From Micrasema longulum (taxonomy: Eukaryota; Arthropoda; Insecta; Trichoptera; Brachycentridae), in contig JAGVSM010003692.1 of the NCBI GenBank assembly GCA_022494885.1, positions 62,001 through 126,000 on the forward strand: DNA of 64,000 bases, read 5' to 3'. The position numbers and the translations under genes are program-made. The notes beneath the pieces are model-generated. The model did no database searches. It was not told the origin of the DNA and saw only the letters and a list, made by a program, of their open reading frames with translations. This document shows positions 11,405-21,780 of this stretch, one piece after another (position 1 is the first letter of the stretch; each line of letters starts with the position of its first letter).

Positions 11405-11525
11405 ATATAACAACAGAGATGAAGAACACTTTAGAGAAGGTAATACAGAAGTGTTAAATCCAGTCTTTGTCTACAAAAATTAGGACAAACTCAAAATATT
11501 GTTGAATAATTGGATGACTTAAGGT
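11405..11525 (+). repeat. family A, short fragments in opposite orientations
   Basis: ACAACAGAGATGAAGAACAC then GAGAAGGTAATACAGAAGT reads plus. It is followed directly by the minus-strand 5' portion (AATCCAGTCTTTGTCTACAAA, CTCAAAATATTGTTG). The 5' part of the unit is thus joined to an inverted 5' part. Confidence 0.75.
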
Positions 11526-11675
11526 TTCCCGACAGTGATAAATTGCAGGGTTTTAAGCGTGCTTCGGAATGATGTGCAGTACATATTTTTTAGTGTTAGT
11601 AATGTCTATTCTACCTATTACCTATTATTTCTAGTATCACACATCAACTAACCGATTTTGTGGACTACTTAAACT

Positions 11676-11990
11676 ATGTTCAATACATTGTTTAACGTTG
11701 TAATGCCGCACAACCGTGTAAATAGTCCTGATAACATTTGTTACGTGTGCGTGTGTGGTGAACTGACTGAGGCCTCAAAAAGAAATATAACATTACAATT
11801 TTTAAAAAGTAATCATTTGGGTTTAAAGTTGGAGATCGTGATAAGGTTGGGCCCCACGTATCAGCTATTTATCACGTGTTAAGAGATTTCACCAAGATAT
11901 CAGCCACGTTGAATCGCCCTACAAGGGAAAACGGAAAGAAAACATATTTGCAAACAAACCAGCAATAAAATACAGGCGAAACCGAGTAAA
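11676..11990 (+). pseudogene. decayed Cys-rich transposon-associated ORF
   Basis: The frame reads MPHNRVNSPDNICYVC then GELTEASKRNIT. After a frameshift near 11825 it continues FKVGDRDKVGPHVS. The order 'DN.CYiCGe.T...qRr..t......YFg.k.GD.Dk.WaPH' is a zinc-binding N-terminal segment common in uncharacterised, transposon-amplified arthropod proteins. A duplicated VC and the frameshift show decay. Identification rests on remembered family resemblance. Confidence 0.4.
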
Positions 11991-12529
11991 CATTTGATTT
12001 GTAAATAAATCATGTTATTACGTATCTACATTATTCCTTAAAAAAATCAAATTTCTAAAGCGTTTTTCTCTAAAACCTTACGTGCTGAAAAAAATAGATT
12101 GGAAAGCAGATTTGGAATTAGCAAGAAAAATCTAAAGAATTACCTTCGGCAACATTCAAAACGTTTAATTTTGTCAATCACTGTAAGTTTTTAAAAATAT
12201 TTTTTTAATTTGTTTATTTTTCCATGCATATATTATTTACATAGAAATATAATTACAAAAATACACTTTAGAAAAATACATCTTAAAAATAAGCTATAAC
12301 ATGAATTGAAAAAAATGCCCACAAAGACTACAGCGTATGAGAACGTGGGCTATTCCTTTTTTAATTATTAAAACGTTTATAGCATACATATATGATATGA
12401 CATGACCATGAAAAGAAAAGAAAAGAAAAATAAAAGAAAAACCAAATTAACATATGCTGATATTACGAAAATATGATGTATTTGCAGTATGCCGTAATTT
12501 TTTATTTTTTTTATGAATGTGTCTATCTG
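11991..12529. other. unassigned intron sequence
   Basis: Includes an AAAAGAAAAGAAAA purine run near 12413-12442. Nothing else recognised. Confidence 0.4.
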
Positions 12530-12950
12530 CTCCTTCCATGCTAATCCAAGACCTCAAACCTACTTTAAACTCCACCAGTTATTGGCTAGAAGATTGAAGG
12601 ATCTTAGACCTCATGTAAGGAGTGCCTCTGTGCGAACTTAGTTCTGCATCTTGGGACTGACAGTACACTATCGGATCTATTACTAATACGATTTAAATTA
12701 TTACTAAACAATTCCCTACTCAAGTAAACATATTTCAAGCACTGAAATAAATATATTTTTTTAAAACTAACGAGTCCACTCTCTATGTATAATTTATTAC
12801 TAGGAAATAGTAAATGTTTTTTGTAAATTATTTTAATTATATTTTTATGTGCAATTTCTTTTGAGCGACTTTGCGCGTCCAAGACTCCTCCCCACGCTAT
12901 TATACCATATTTTATGGAAGACTGGATTAAAACTTAATATACAATTTTTG
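12530..12950 (-). pseudogene. jockey-like RT C-terminus, fragment
   Basis: The minus-strand frame reads QSSIKYGIIAWGGVLDAQSR, KNIIKIIYKKHLLFPSNKLY, LVSFKKIYLFQCLKYVY and VPRCRTKFAQRHSLHEV. It corresponds to 'lq..i.YGiiaWGga....l..lq..qk.iikii.kk...fpt..ly.....l.lr.ly' and the 'N.R....l.vPr..t...qrs....gpki.N.lP' ending. A frame of about 110 codons survives before a stop where the final GPKIFN-type block should follow. Another member with the same LAQRHAYF-GPKILN ending is at 63540-63852. Confidence 0.8.
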
Positions 12951-13795
12951 ATTTTTCTGTCTTTGGAAAACATAAGATAAATATCTGAGTTTATCTGTTA
13001 GTTAAGCTGTATGTTTTTCCCATTTTAATCCATAATCCATATATATATATAAGTGTTTTAAAAGCTGGTATTATTAAGGTATTGTTTATAGGATAAGAAG
13101 ATAGGGTACTGTCATATTATTGCTAATGTAGATATTCCTAAACCACGGCATAAAAGAATGCTCACATTGCAGATTCGAACCACAAACACGTCTAGGCCAA
13201 AGAACACAAACGGATTAAGTGCAACTTTATGGAAATGAAGCATATACATTTTCTATAACTCAGGACACGTATAACAATGGGAGTTATCTCCAGTCGTCTA
13301 TAAAGTTAAATGAAATTTCCTATCCTGAAAATGGAATATTTACACAAAATTGTTTTTAAAACATGTTTAATTACAGCCTACCGAATAAATAACTTAATTT
13401 TTTATACAAATATACACATTTTCGTATGGAAAACTCGATTTGACTTTAGTCAATGAAGATAACTCTGTTAACTTACCATTGTATTTGGAGCCCAAAAATT
13501 TATGTTAGTAAATTATAGAATATGCTAAAACTAGATTGCAAATTACACCATTATTATTTTCATTTTTGACTTTAAAAAACGCTATGTCGTCATAATTTTG
13601 ATTTTCAGTTTAAATACGTTTTTTTTCTTATATTTTTATATCTTCCGGCCAACCAAAAAACAGATTAGTCAAAAGAAGAGTTGGTCTAAATTTTGTACTA
13701 AAAAAAATAAATATATATCAAAAGATACATAAAATAAAAATAACCTAATTAATTGAAACTAACAGCTGATATTAAATTTCATTAATTAATATTTA
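12951..13795. other. unassigned intron sequence
   Basis: AT-rich; no coding similarity, no shared repeat recognised. Confidence 0.4.
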
Positions 13796-14058
13796 CATGG
13801 TAGTGTAATGGTCAGCGCGTTAGCCTGCCATGCAATAGGACTCGGGTTCGATTCCCGACATGGTGAATGTGAACTATTTATTTAAAAGGGTGTTTTCACA
13901 CTAAAATATTTCATAGTCCCTGGACTGGTACTTAAAGTGTAAGACTGATGATCTTACCTTCATGTAACAAAAATGATCAAAGATACGCTGAGATTGGTGA
14001 ACCAATGCAGTGTCCTATGCACCATTAGGTGCGGAAAGGAAACAATGATGATCATGAA
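13796..14058 (+). mobile_element. tRNA-derived SINE family S1, near full copy
   Basis: The head has the two RNA polymerase III boxes of a tRNA: TGGTAGTGTAATGGTCAGCG (box A region) and GGGTTCGATTCCC (box B). The body follows: CCTGGACTGGTACTTAAAG, CTTCATGTAACAAAAATGAT, GATACGCTGAGATTGGT, CCAATGCAGTGTCCTATGCA and CCATTAGGTGC, ending in (ATG)AT repeats. A second headed copy is at 34752-34975, with tail-only pieces at six further sites. SINEs of this build depend on a partner LINE for movement. Confidence 0.85.
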
Positions 14059-14239
14059 TTTTTACATGATTTTTACAAAACTAATTTAGTTTTTACATCT
14101 AGCATAGAATGATATTTTTTCTTCAATAAATTGTCCTGTAGTGAACTCTTTTATTTGAATGAAATACCGCAGTTTTTTGCAAGGTTGCGCAATATAAAAT
14201 GAAAGATTCACTTACATTAAATAGGTGCGAAGGTTTTCA

Positions 14240-14345
14240 CGGTCACTGTTATCAATATTATGTATCTTTTTTGGGTGATACCGTGTATGTTGGATTTGAT
14301 CCGACGTTTCGGCTACCATTGCTCACTTACATTGTTCGGAGGTTT
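14240..14345 (-). repeat. GAAACGTCGG stem-loop segment
   Basis: On the minus strand GAGCAATGGTAGCCGAAACG precedes a TCGGATC segment and a CCGTGAAAACCTTCGCACCT tail. The GCCGAAACGTC shape resembles the GAAAC side of the hammerhead-like modules elsewhere in this window, but the 5' core is not recognisable. Confidence 0.3.
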
Positions 14346-14725
14346 TAATAGATAATAGATGAATACAAGATCATACAAAAAGCAATGAAATTTAAGTACA
14401 CTACTGAATGAATTAACGGTGACACGAATTTATATTACGTGGGTATTTGAAAGTTTTAGAAAGAGCAAAACGCAAAACGAACTGAAGTCAACGAGGGACG
14501 CGTAGATTTTCAAGTCCCTCGACCATGCCGATGTCATGGAGTTCTAGTCTGCGCCTTACGCTTGGTGCTGCAAGTGGTGAAAATGCAGCGTGTTAGTGCG
14601 TGCCCATAGTCCGTTGAAACTGATGGTTTATTATGAGTAAAGGATTATTCTAAAATAAGTGTTAGAATACTAACAGTTTTTGAGGAACCAAACTAAATAT
14701 AAAAACAAAGCAAAATTACAAAGGG

Positions 14726-14757
14726 CACCGCATTAGTACGCCACATAGTATCTCAAA
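14726..14757 (-). repeat. SINE S1 tail fragment
   Basis: GGGCACCGCATTAGTACGCC and AGTATCTCA match the reverse of the S1 tail (TGAGATACGC...GTGCC). A similar fragment is at 30014-30064. Confidence 0.45.
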
Positions 14758-14989
14758 AGGTGTTTGTTACATAAAAGCAAGTTGATCAGTCGTTTGTTTT
14801 AAGTTCCCAACTCCAGACCGGTGGTTATGAATTATTGCACAGTAAAACACTTGCAATAAAGGTAATATAGTACTTAAATATATTTATATAATCGTCACCT
14901 TTTGCGAAAAAAAGCGGTTTTACTTTTCTTCATTCAAACTAAATCACGTATTTTCTCCCTGGATTATGGCATAAGAACAATATTTGTTT

Positions 14990-15425
14990 ACTTATGTATT
15001 ATTATAGATATTTACCATTGGCGTATCTCTATAGCCTTGCTTTTTTGATCAATTGTTTACTATTGGAGCCAGAACCATCCCAAAACCAAAAAGGGCCCAG
15101 TTTTATCTGCCGTCTTCGGACGTATGGTATACAACTTACGATCAATAATATTGATAAACGGAAAATGTCAGAACATAGAAATTTTTGTTTTAACTCTTTA
15201 AAAAAACAACATTGATATCGGTTCAGTTTTGAGGTGCGGAAAACGAAACAGCGAAATGCTGATTTCAGTTAGTCAAAATCAGTCCGCCATGCAGTTATCT
15301 TTTTCGCACTGTATCGGGGAATCACTTGCGAAAGAGTGACAAAGAGACAATGTTCAAATACATACATGTAGATAGCTAAAATGACTCGAAAAGAAGCTGA
15401 CGAATACGTCACGTATATCAGAGCA
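14990..15425 (+). repeat. dispersed repeat family C, copy 1
   Basis: It shares, in order, AGATATTTACCATTGGCGT, ATCTGCCGTCTT-GGACG-A-GGTATACAA, ATCGGTTCAGTTT, ATGCAGTTATCTTTTTCGCA and GTATCGGGGAA-CA-TTGCGA with the minus-strand copy at 28080-28462. The last third is shared with 33185-33440. No ORF is conserved. Confidence 0.8.
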
Positions 15426-15454
15426 TAATTTATATATATGAATGCATTATGTCA

Positions 15455-15970
15455 GATGTTATTATTGATTGTTTAAACATCTGGGATCCAAATTGCTCAC
15501 TAGAAAAACTAAGACCATTGTTTACAAAACTCTCCTCAGACCGGTCATAACATATGGTGCCGAATGCTGGGTTATGACCAAAAGAGATGAAAATATGGTA
15601 TTAGTATTCGAAAGAAAAATATTAAGGAAGATATTTGGTGCTATCAACCAAAATGGAGTGTAGAAGAGACGGTTTAATCATGAATTAGAGGCACTCTATG
15701 GCGAACCCAACATTGCACAATTCATTAAAATAAGAAGATTACAATGGTTGGGCCATGTGCGCAGAATGAATGATAACCGTACCCCAAAAAAATATTCTTT
15801 ATACCACTCCGGAGAGCAGACGAAGCAGAGGCAGACCAAAATTAAGATGGCTGGATAATGTGGAAAGTGACATTAGAGCGATTGGCCTGACGAACTGGAG
15901 AAGAGCCGCGGGGTGCAGGGACGAATGGAGACAAATTCTGGAGGAGGCCAGGGCCCACAACGGGCTGTAG
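15455..15970 (+). pseudogene. non-LTR RT C-terminus, fragment (LINE type 3)
   Basis: Reading gives KTIVYKTLLRPVITYGAECW, VFERKILRKIFGAINQNG, a stop, then FNHELEALYGEPNIAQFIK and RRLQWLGHVRRMNDNRTPKK. After a one-base frame change it gives RRSRGRPKLRWLDNVESDIR, NWRRAAGCRDEWRQILEEAR and AHNGL before a natural-looking stop. This is the complete post-palm tail of a very common insect retrotransposon family: 'sEtWtl.k.de..l..fErkiLRkIfG ... W.GHv.Rm.d.r.pkk ... rgRPk.RW.d.ve.Dl'. One stop and one frameshift indicate a fairly young relic. Confidence 0.88.
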
Positions 15971-16365
15971 CGCCACTGATGATGATGATTATCTCTTTTC
16001 GTTTCATGTGTGTATTTTTAAAATATTTCTTTTAATTTCTTTTCCATTTTTTAAATTAAACTATAACTTTTATTGATGTGAAAGTACTCTTATGTTTATA
16101 CCTTATATATGTTTATAAATTTTGTATTATTATTTAATATGTTTAAGTGTTATATTTTCTCAATTTTTAAAATTGTTAAATTTTTTATTTATTTATTTTA
16201 TTATTTTGTTTTGCATTTTTTGCTTCTTTTTTATGTTATTTTGTAAACTTGCCAAACACAAGAGCCAGACTCTTTTTTGGCAAGTTCAACCTTAAGTGTT
16301 TAATTTATTTCCTAAATGTATTGTTTATTTATTTATTAATAAAGGTTTAAAAAAAAAAAAAAATA
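15971..16365 (+). repeat. LINE 3' end with polyadenylation signal and A-tail
   Basis: CACAAGAGCCAGACTCTTTT and TTGGCAAGTTCAACC recur at 38415-38545 with small changes. AATAAAGG and a 15-base A run end the segment at about 16363. It is probably a retrotransposon 3' UTR, though not necessarily that of the ORF at 15455-15970, because the coding tail at the second site is absent. Confidence 0.6.
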
Positions 16366-17204
16366 AACATGCATATTTTGTGTATACCTTATTAATATTA
16401 ATATTTATTTTGTTGGATAATTAAAAAGACTTTAAATGTTATTGAATATTTAAACATAATCACTTACCGTAAGTGGTAATATACAAATATTTAATATAAT
16501 GTTTGACCACAAAGTTAATGCGTTAAAAATTAATGAAAAAAATATATATTCGTCAAATCTCTTACACCGCCTACCCTTTTAAGAACAAACATACTAATTA
16601 AAAAAAATTTCATTGTTATAATTTATTAAAACTATTATGTATTCAATGGAGAAAACGTATAGAAACTTAAACACCTCCATCTCTTTGACTACGTTTAGTA
16701 CATTTTTCTCTAGGGCGACTATATAACGTTATTTCTGACATGATTAAATATTATAAAAAAGCGTATTGTTGCCATAGCTCGGATCCCGCTTATCATAACA
16801 TGAACTTAAATGAAAATACAAAGGATTTTCGGTATTTCACATAACCTTCCGTATCGTAAACATGCTTTATTCGAGGATATTGCCCTTTAGCACTAAGTAG
16901 GCACTACACCTGAATAACAACCCCTAATGTGTGCAAAACTTCATGTAGTATTCATCACAGTCGGCGCCCTCCACGAATATCGATCGCTACCCTGTATTGT
17001 TCTTAGGAAGAAATATAGCAAAAACATTGATTGGGACATAAAATAGGTAATTCAATATAAGGCTATAAATCGGTTAAACTGATTTTGCTGTCCGGTTTCT
17101 CAATAATAATATTTCTTTAATACCAAATCATTATAATTTAAGCTAAAGTTCTAAGACCTGTCAAATTATCAAATATTATGACTATAAACAAGTTCAGTGG
17201 TTTG
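16366..17204. other. mostly unassigned; short repeat of family H
   Basis: Bases 16478-16545 share ATACAAATATTTAAT and ATGTTTGACCACAAAGTTAA with 21462-21540. Related ACCACAAAGTTAGTGCTTC text occurs reversed at 23970-24000. The rest was not recognised. Confidence 0.45.
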
Positions 17205-17805
17205 AAATAATATACTTCTTAATATACTTTTAAACTAAGCCATTTTTTATGTATCGTATTATCAGCGGTATATTTTTTATTTTTTTTTGTATTTCTGAAA
17301 TTACTGCGCGTGTGACGTCTATAGTTCTCTTCCGCTTCTTCTCGGTCAGTTCTGCCGTTTGGTCCGTTAACGTACCGTGAACCGGAAATCTTTCACAACT
17401 TTTCTATAATTTATTATATAAATAAAAGAAGAGTGATACTTTAATCCACAAATTTGGAATATCCAGTGACCGGTTTCATTGCTTTCGCGACATCTTCGAG
17501 ACTGGTATCTTTAACCGGTCACTGGGTATTCCAAATTTGTGGATTAAAGTATAACTCGTCTTTTATTTATACAATAAATTACAATGAACTTCCATCAAGA
17601 ATTTTCACTTACAAACTTAAATATCTTCTATAATTGATTGATTCATATGAACTATTAACGTCGTTCTAAGTAGTTCGTTTTTATTTAAATATTTTTTTAT
17701 ACATTTTCAGGAAAATTTGCGGTACAATTTAATTCTCTAATTTTTACCACGTGTAAGGAAACATTTTTCATATCCCATTCCCTGTAGGGCTGAACTTTCT
17801 AATTG
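17205..17805 (-). mobile_element. MITE-like family B, copy split by a fold-back element
   Basis: The left block (17205-17404) carries TATCGTATTATCAGCG, TTTCTGAAATTACTGCGCG and CGTGAACCGGAAATCTTTC. The right block (17635-17805) carries GATTGATTCATATGAAC, GTAGTTCGTTTTTATT and CCCTGTAGGGCTGAACTTTC. They are colinear with the uninterrupted copy at 39055-39490. The fold-back element at 17405-17600 lies between them, so it inserted later. Confidence 0.8.
17405..17600. mobile_element. fold-back element family D with a hammerhead-like module
   Basis: ATACTTTAATCCACAAATTT-GGAATA-CCAGTGACCGG and its reverse complement flank a centre containing GCTTTCGCGACATCTTCGAG. The same arms and centre form the larger palindrome at 60640-60985. 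On the minus strand, 17506-17463 reads ACCAGT, CTCGAAGA, a TCGC-GAAA-GCAA hairpin, GAAACCGGTC, ACTGG. Confidence 0.85.
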
Positions 17806-18111
17806 ATCTGATAATCGAATTAATTTTGGTAATTTAATTCACAAAATTATTGAAGGATATATTATTGTCGAGATGTTTCGAAAACAAACTTAAAAAGAAT
17901 ATATTATGCTGGAAAAGAAATACAAAGCTCCTAGAATTGCCCGAAAAGACAAAAATATGAAAAAATGGCATAACATGTAGAGTTTACGTGTTGAAAATGC
18001 TATGAAAGATAGTAAGGTTTTGCGGCGAAGGATTTAATTCGACCGCTCCAATAAAAACCAAATGCAAAAAAGACGCACGTTTAATAACAAATTTTATTGT
18101 CTGCACGAGTC

Positions 18112-18578
18112 AATGAGAAAATAAGTGCTACAGGAAATCAGATATAAAAAATGATTTTTTACACGCAGTAAAAATTGGAGCATTTAATGGTACAGCAAAG
18201 TTTCTCAAAAACATAGGTATAAAAAAATATTAACAATAAACACGAACTACTTTGAACAACGTGACCAGTTTTTTAGGTTCTACCAATATGTAAATTACCG
18301 CGTCGTTATGTGTTGTGATAGAATTCCGGTTTCCGGTAACCATTTTTTTAAAACATTTAGAGTATTTTTAAGCTACAGGGATCTCCTTTAAATGTCAGCA
18401 GAACTCACCGAAAAGAACTAGTGACGTCACGGGAGGAGTTATTTCAAAATAACGAAACTTAAAAAAACTAAAGCGATGATAATACGATACGTAAAAAATA
18501 TTTAATTTTGTTAAGTTTAAATGGTTTGGTAAAAATAATAAAAGAAAACCGCTAATCTTTCTCATTGCTGTTTTCGAC
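18112..18578 (+). mobile_element. MITE-like family B, copy
   Basis: Starts CAATGAGAAAATAAGTGCTA and ends CTTTCTCATTG, giving short inverted ends CAATGAGAAA. It contains TTACACGCAGTAAAAATTGG, GAACTACTTTGAA, GAATTCCGGTTTCCGGTAAC and GTGACGTCACGGG. The copy at 51180-51535 is its closest relative here (same GAATTCCGGTTTCC and AATGTCAGCAGAACTCACC). Confidence 0.8.
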
Positions 18579-19159
18579 ATTCTCGAGACGAAAATATAAA
18601 ATGGTAATAATTTACATTCATTTCACCCGCGCCATTCGGCTTTTCGTGATCAAAATAAATATACGCATTGAAACAAAGACATTTCGAATTCTGTTCTAAA
18701 TGCTAAGTAAGGACATTAATGGAGATTAAAGAAAATTGTAAATGAGTTGATCTCCGTAAAAAGTACTCAAGCATAATATATATTATTATGTATTACATTA
18801 AATTTTATAAATTTTTAATTTATGGTAAGTTTTACTAGTACCTGCCTACCGGTAAACGATGATTTTAACATTTGAATGACAACGTTTTTAAAAATATTTT
18901 TTTGATTATCTGCATTCGCTCAAATGGCTTCCACATGACATGTATAAAATTAAGATTTAAGAGTTTTATAGTAAAACAATTTCATATGTAGGAACTTATA
19001 TTATAAACAACAATAAAAATAAAGTATGAAATGACATTCTGCTTTATAGATATAAAGATAAAATACTACATTTAAGTGGGTAGGTACATAGTTAAATATG
19101 TAAAAAAATTAACAGTTTCAGTTAAAAAAATAAGTTTTCAGTAGGTATTATTTATTAAC
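18579..19159. other. unassigned intron sequence
   Basis: AT-rich, nothing recognised. Confidence 0.4.
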
Positions 19160-19470
19160 ATTTTACAACAGAGATGAAGAACATTCAAGAGAAAGTAATA
19201 TAGAAGTCTAGGCATCTACAGGGCTTATGACCTGGTTTAAGAGGCCACTTTACACACTGTGTAACATTCACCATTCTATATTTGGACATCTATATTCCTT
19301 CAATTCTTTCATTTGTTGATGTTTGTGAAGATAAAGAGCTGAAACCTTTATTTATGCGGGTGAGATTCATCTAATTGAATTATTTCACCTACATACTAGG
19401 CAACGCCTGAAACTATTATTTTTTCAATTTCTATACTTCTTCATGGACCAGGTAATTTATCAACATTAGG
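19160..19470 (+). repeat. family A, nearly complete copy
   Basis: Runs from ACAACAGAGATGAAGAACAT through CATCTACAGGGCTTATGACC, the TTCACCTACATACTAGGCAA block and ACGCCTGAAA to CTTCTTCATGGACCAGG. It lacks the first 90 bases of the unit. Confidence 0.88.
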
Positions 19471-19680
19471 TATTATTTAAGTGAAGGTCAGTAAAATATA
19501 AAAATTCAGAGTGATTTTTGCAGCATTCAAATAATGAAAATAATTTTAATTTTAGCGCCGCACGAATTTTTACTCTAAAAACAGACAAGGGAAAATTAAA
19601 ACATATCAATTTCCCCATACTTGTTTCCGAGCCGGGGTAGTTTGACGATTGGAGAATTTATAAAATAATGGTCTACCAGA

Positions 19681-20332
19681 CGTACATTGGAGTGGGCCGA
19701 TGACGTATGAAGTTTTTTTATTTTTTTAGACACCAAAGTGAAAGGGGTCTAAAAAGTTGCATTTTGAATCACATTGAACGTAAAAATTATTTTAAAAAAT
19801 ATTTCATACTTCTTTTGGCCCTCAACCGAGGTTTGAAGTTTATCAGTGTCTGAACATTTTGTAATTTATCTATATTGATAAAATTATTTTTTTATTAGTA
19901 AAAATATAACTTAACTCATTACAAATTCGAACACGTTTTACAACTACCGAAATGCAAAAAGTTTACACTCCGCGTACTGATTCCGTTGAGCGCCTGGCTA
20001 ATATTGACGAAAATAATGGCTCATTAAAACAATGCTACCCATTTATCACAAATCAAAGTGCAACTCACGCCCTTAGATGCTTATTTAACAAGGTTTAATG
20101 CACATTATAAAATTTAATTGTACTGATTTTCTTACCTAAATACGAAATGACAGCCGGTTTAGCGCAAAAAATCGACTTTTTCGAAAACATAAGCTCTGGT
20201 TGAGGGCCAAAAGTAGTATCGAATTCCTTTTTTGAAATTTTTTGCATTCCAAGTAATCCAAAAGGCAACTTTTTAGACCCCTTTCATTTCAAAATTCGGA
20301 AAAAAATAGTATCGGCCTACCCTAATGTACAT
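19681..20332. mobile_element. DNA transposon with long inverted termini (about 170 bp), non-coding
   Basis: The left arm reads GTACATTGGAGTGGGCCGAT, then GGGTCTAAAAAGTTGC and CTTTTGGCCCTCAACCGAGG. The right arm, read on the minus strand, gives GTACATTAGGGTAGGCCGAT, GGGTCTAAAAAGTTGC and CTTTTGGCCCTCAACCAGAG. About 340 bases of unrelated centre lie between. No transposase is readable. Confidence 0.8.
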
Positions 20333-20395
20333 CTATTTGGTACTTTAATACTTATCAGTCTAGTGTTGCAAATCTAAATCATTTTAAATATTTGT

Positions 20396-20475
20396 TTATA
20401 ACCACCTCCCGACTTTTCTATGTCTACCGGTTTTGAGACGTACCCGTCTCTTCGTCGGGACACCAATTCAACTAA
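20396..20475 (-). repeat. hammerhead-like module
   Basis: On the minus strand from 20463: GTGTC, CCGACGA, A, a perfect 6-bp hairpin GAGACG-GGTA-CGTCTC, AAAACCGG, TA, GACAT. The outer GTGTC/GACAT pairs close stem I. Compared with the hammerhead core, C3-A9 has one change (CUGANGA to CCGACGA) and G12 is A. Confidence 0.5.
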
Positions 20476-20849
20476 CATGCAAAATCCAGTATACACCTTT
20501 ACCATAGTTGTTTCACAAAAATATAAAACCAACACGACATGGATTTTAATAAGCACTTGCACTGATTAGGACAACTATGCCCTGATTATTTGATTTAAAT
20601 TATTTATTGAAAATTCTTTATAGAAATAACATCATGCACTGATTAGATTATAAAAATATTTTATGTTGTTTGAGAAATAGTTGACAAAAAGGAGAAGGGA
20701 TGGAAGGAGGAGCTTGAATTTAATAGGTTTAGGTTGACCATTACAATGGAACATCGTGTTACGGGCTATATTGAAAGGTTGTTTGATTATTGATCAAAGG
20801 AACATTATTTTTTAAAGCTTTCCTAATGTGAAATATTCCATACTCAAAA

Positions 20850-21118
20850 ATGATTGAGTTTGTCCAAATGCTTGCAGACTGGCTGGATTTCCTCTCTAGG
20901 GAGTTATTCATTTTTTAATTTATTTCAACAGAGAAGGAAAACATTTTTGAGAAGGGAATATGGAAGTCTAGGCATTTACAGGGCTTATGACCGGCAGAAT
21001 GGTGAATGTTACGCAGTGTGTAAAGTGGTCACTTAAACCAGCCAATGACAAGGCATAAGCCCTGTAAATGCCTAGACTTCCATATTCCCTTCTCAACAAT
21101 GTTTTCCCTCTCTGTTAA
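20850..21118. repeat. family A hairpin copy (62-bp arms)
   Basis: The 5' start (TGAGTTTGTCCAAATGCTTG) runs plus to GGGCTTATGACC at 20992. Then the middle and 5' part of the same unit run on the minus strand back to CCCTCTCTGTTAATA. Bases 20928-20990 and 21054-21115 are near-perfect reverse complements. The loop is the minus-strand central part. Confidence 0.9.
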
Positions 21119-21138
21119 TATAAATTTAAATATTTCCA

Positions 21139-21321
21139 TATTTTTTTTTTTTTTTTGCACCACAACAGGCCAGGAGGCCCAATTACAGCGGTGAATTACA
21201 TCACAGAACACCCAGGCTTGAGAAAAATCACATTTAATTTTTTGTGTTCTCACCGGGAATCGAACCCGGAACCTTCCGTCTGTGAGTCAAGCGTCTTGAC
21301 CACTACACCACGGAGGCCGCC
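21139..21321 (-). mobile_element. tRNA-derived SINE family S3 with poly(A) tail
   Basis: Minus strand from 21320: GGCCTCCGTGGTGTAGTGGT (box A region), GACTCACAGACGGAAGG and GGGTTCGATTCCCGG (box B). A 95-base body containing CTCAAGCCTGGGTGTTCTG and GGCCTCCTGGCCTGTTGTGG ends in a run of about 17 A. The tRNA-like head folds plausibly, but the A-tail and body show a retroposed SINE rather than a tRNA gene. Only copy in the window. Confidence 0.85.
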
Positions 21322-21690
21322 AATTATTTACTATATTATTTACTTTTAACTCCATACTATTTACTTTTAACCCTTTACTATTTTAATGTAAGATTTTAAC
21401 TCCTATATTTTTATTAAAGTCATGATTAAAATTCATTAGGTGATTTGCAAAAAACGTTATATACAAATATTTAATGACAGTCAATAAAATGTTTGACCAC
21501 AAAGTTAATGCTTTAAATATTAATAATAAAATTAATATAATTGAATTCCCGATTTCGAATAATATCTATGTAAGTTCTTGGTTTTGATATATTTTATTTT
21601 GATTTCGTTTGACATTCATTTTACTTTTTAAAAAAAAAATTGAAATTTTGATAAATGTCAAGGTAACATATCGATCCATTTAGTTTGATA
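21322..21690. other. short family H segment and unassigned sequence
   Basis: Bases 21462-21540 are the second copy of the ATACAAATATTTAAT ... TTTGACCACAAAGTTAATGC segment also at 16478-16545. The TTTACT-rich part near 21336-21400 is low complexity. Confidence 0.45.
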
Positions 21691-21780
21691 GACCAATAAA
21701 CGGTTTCATCTCTTTCGCGACATCGTTAGAGTCTGATTTTATAAATTACGATAAACTTCCACCACAGTTTATACTGTTTT
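21691..21780 (-). repeat. family D fragment with decayed hammerhead-like module
   Basis: ACGGTTTCATCTCTTTCGCG, ACATCGTTAGAGTCTGAT and AAATTACGATAAACTTCCAC match one arm of the fold-back element at 60640-60985. The module reads CTAACGA, TGTCGC-GAAA-GAGAT, GAAACCG on the minus strand. Confidence 0.65.

Noticed and set aside
13801..13862. Functional tRNA gene
   Set aside because: The tRNA-like head continues into a conserved body shared with other copies, and box A/B spacing with surrounding sequence fits a SINE.
20854..21036. Recurring ORF of type RRKTFLRREYGSLGIYRAYD (also at 38927, 45438, 59792)
   Set aside because: The peptide recurs because the family A DNA repeats. Copies differ by frameshifts and stops, and both strands give similar-looking peptides.
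21250..21320. Minus-strand tRNA gene with GGTTCGATTCCC
   Set aside because: It is followed by a SINE body and a poly(A) run.
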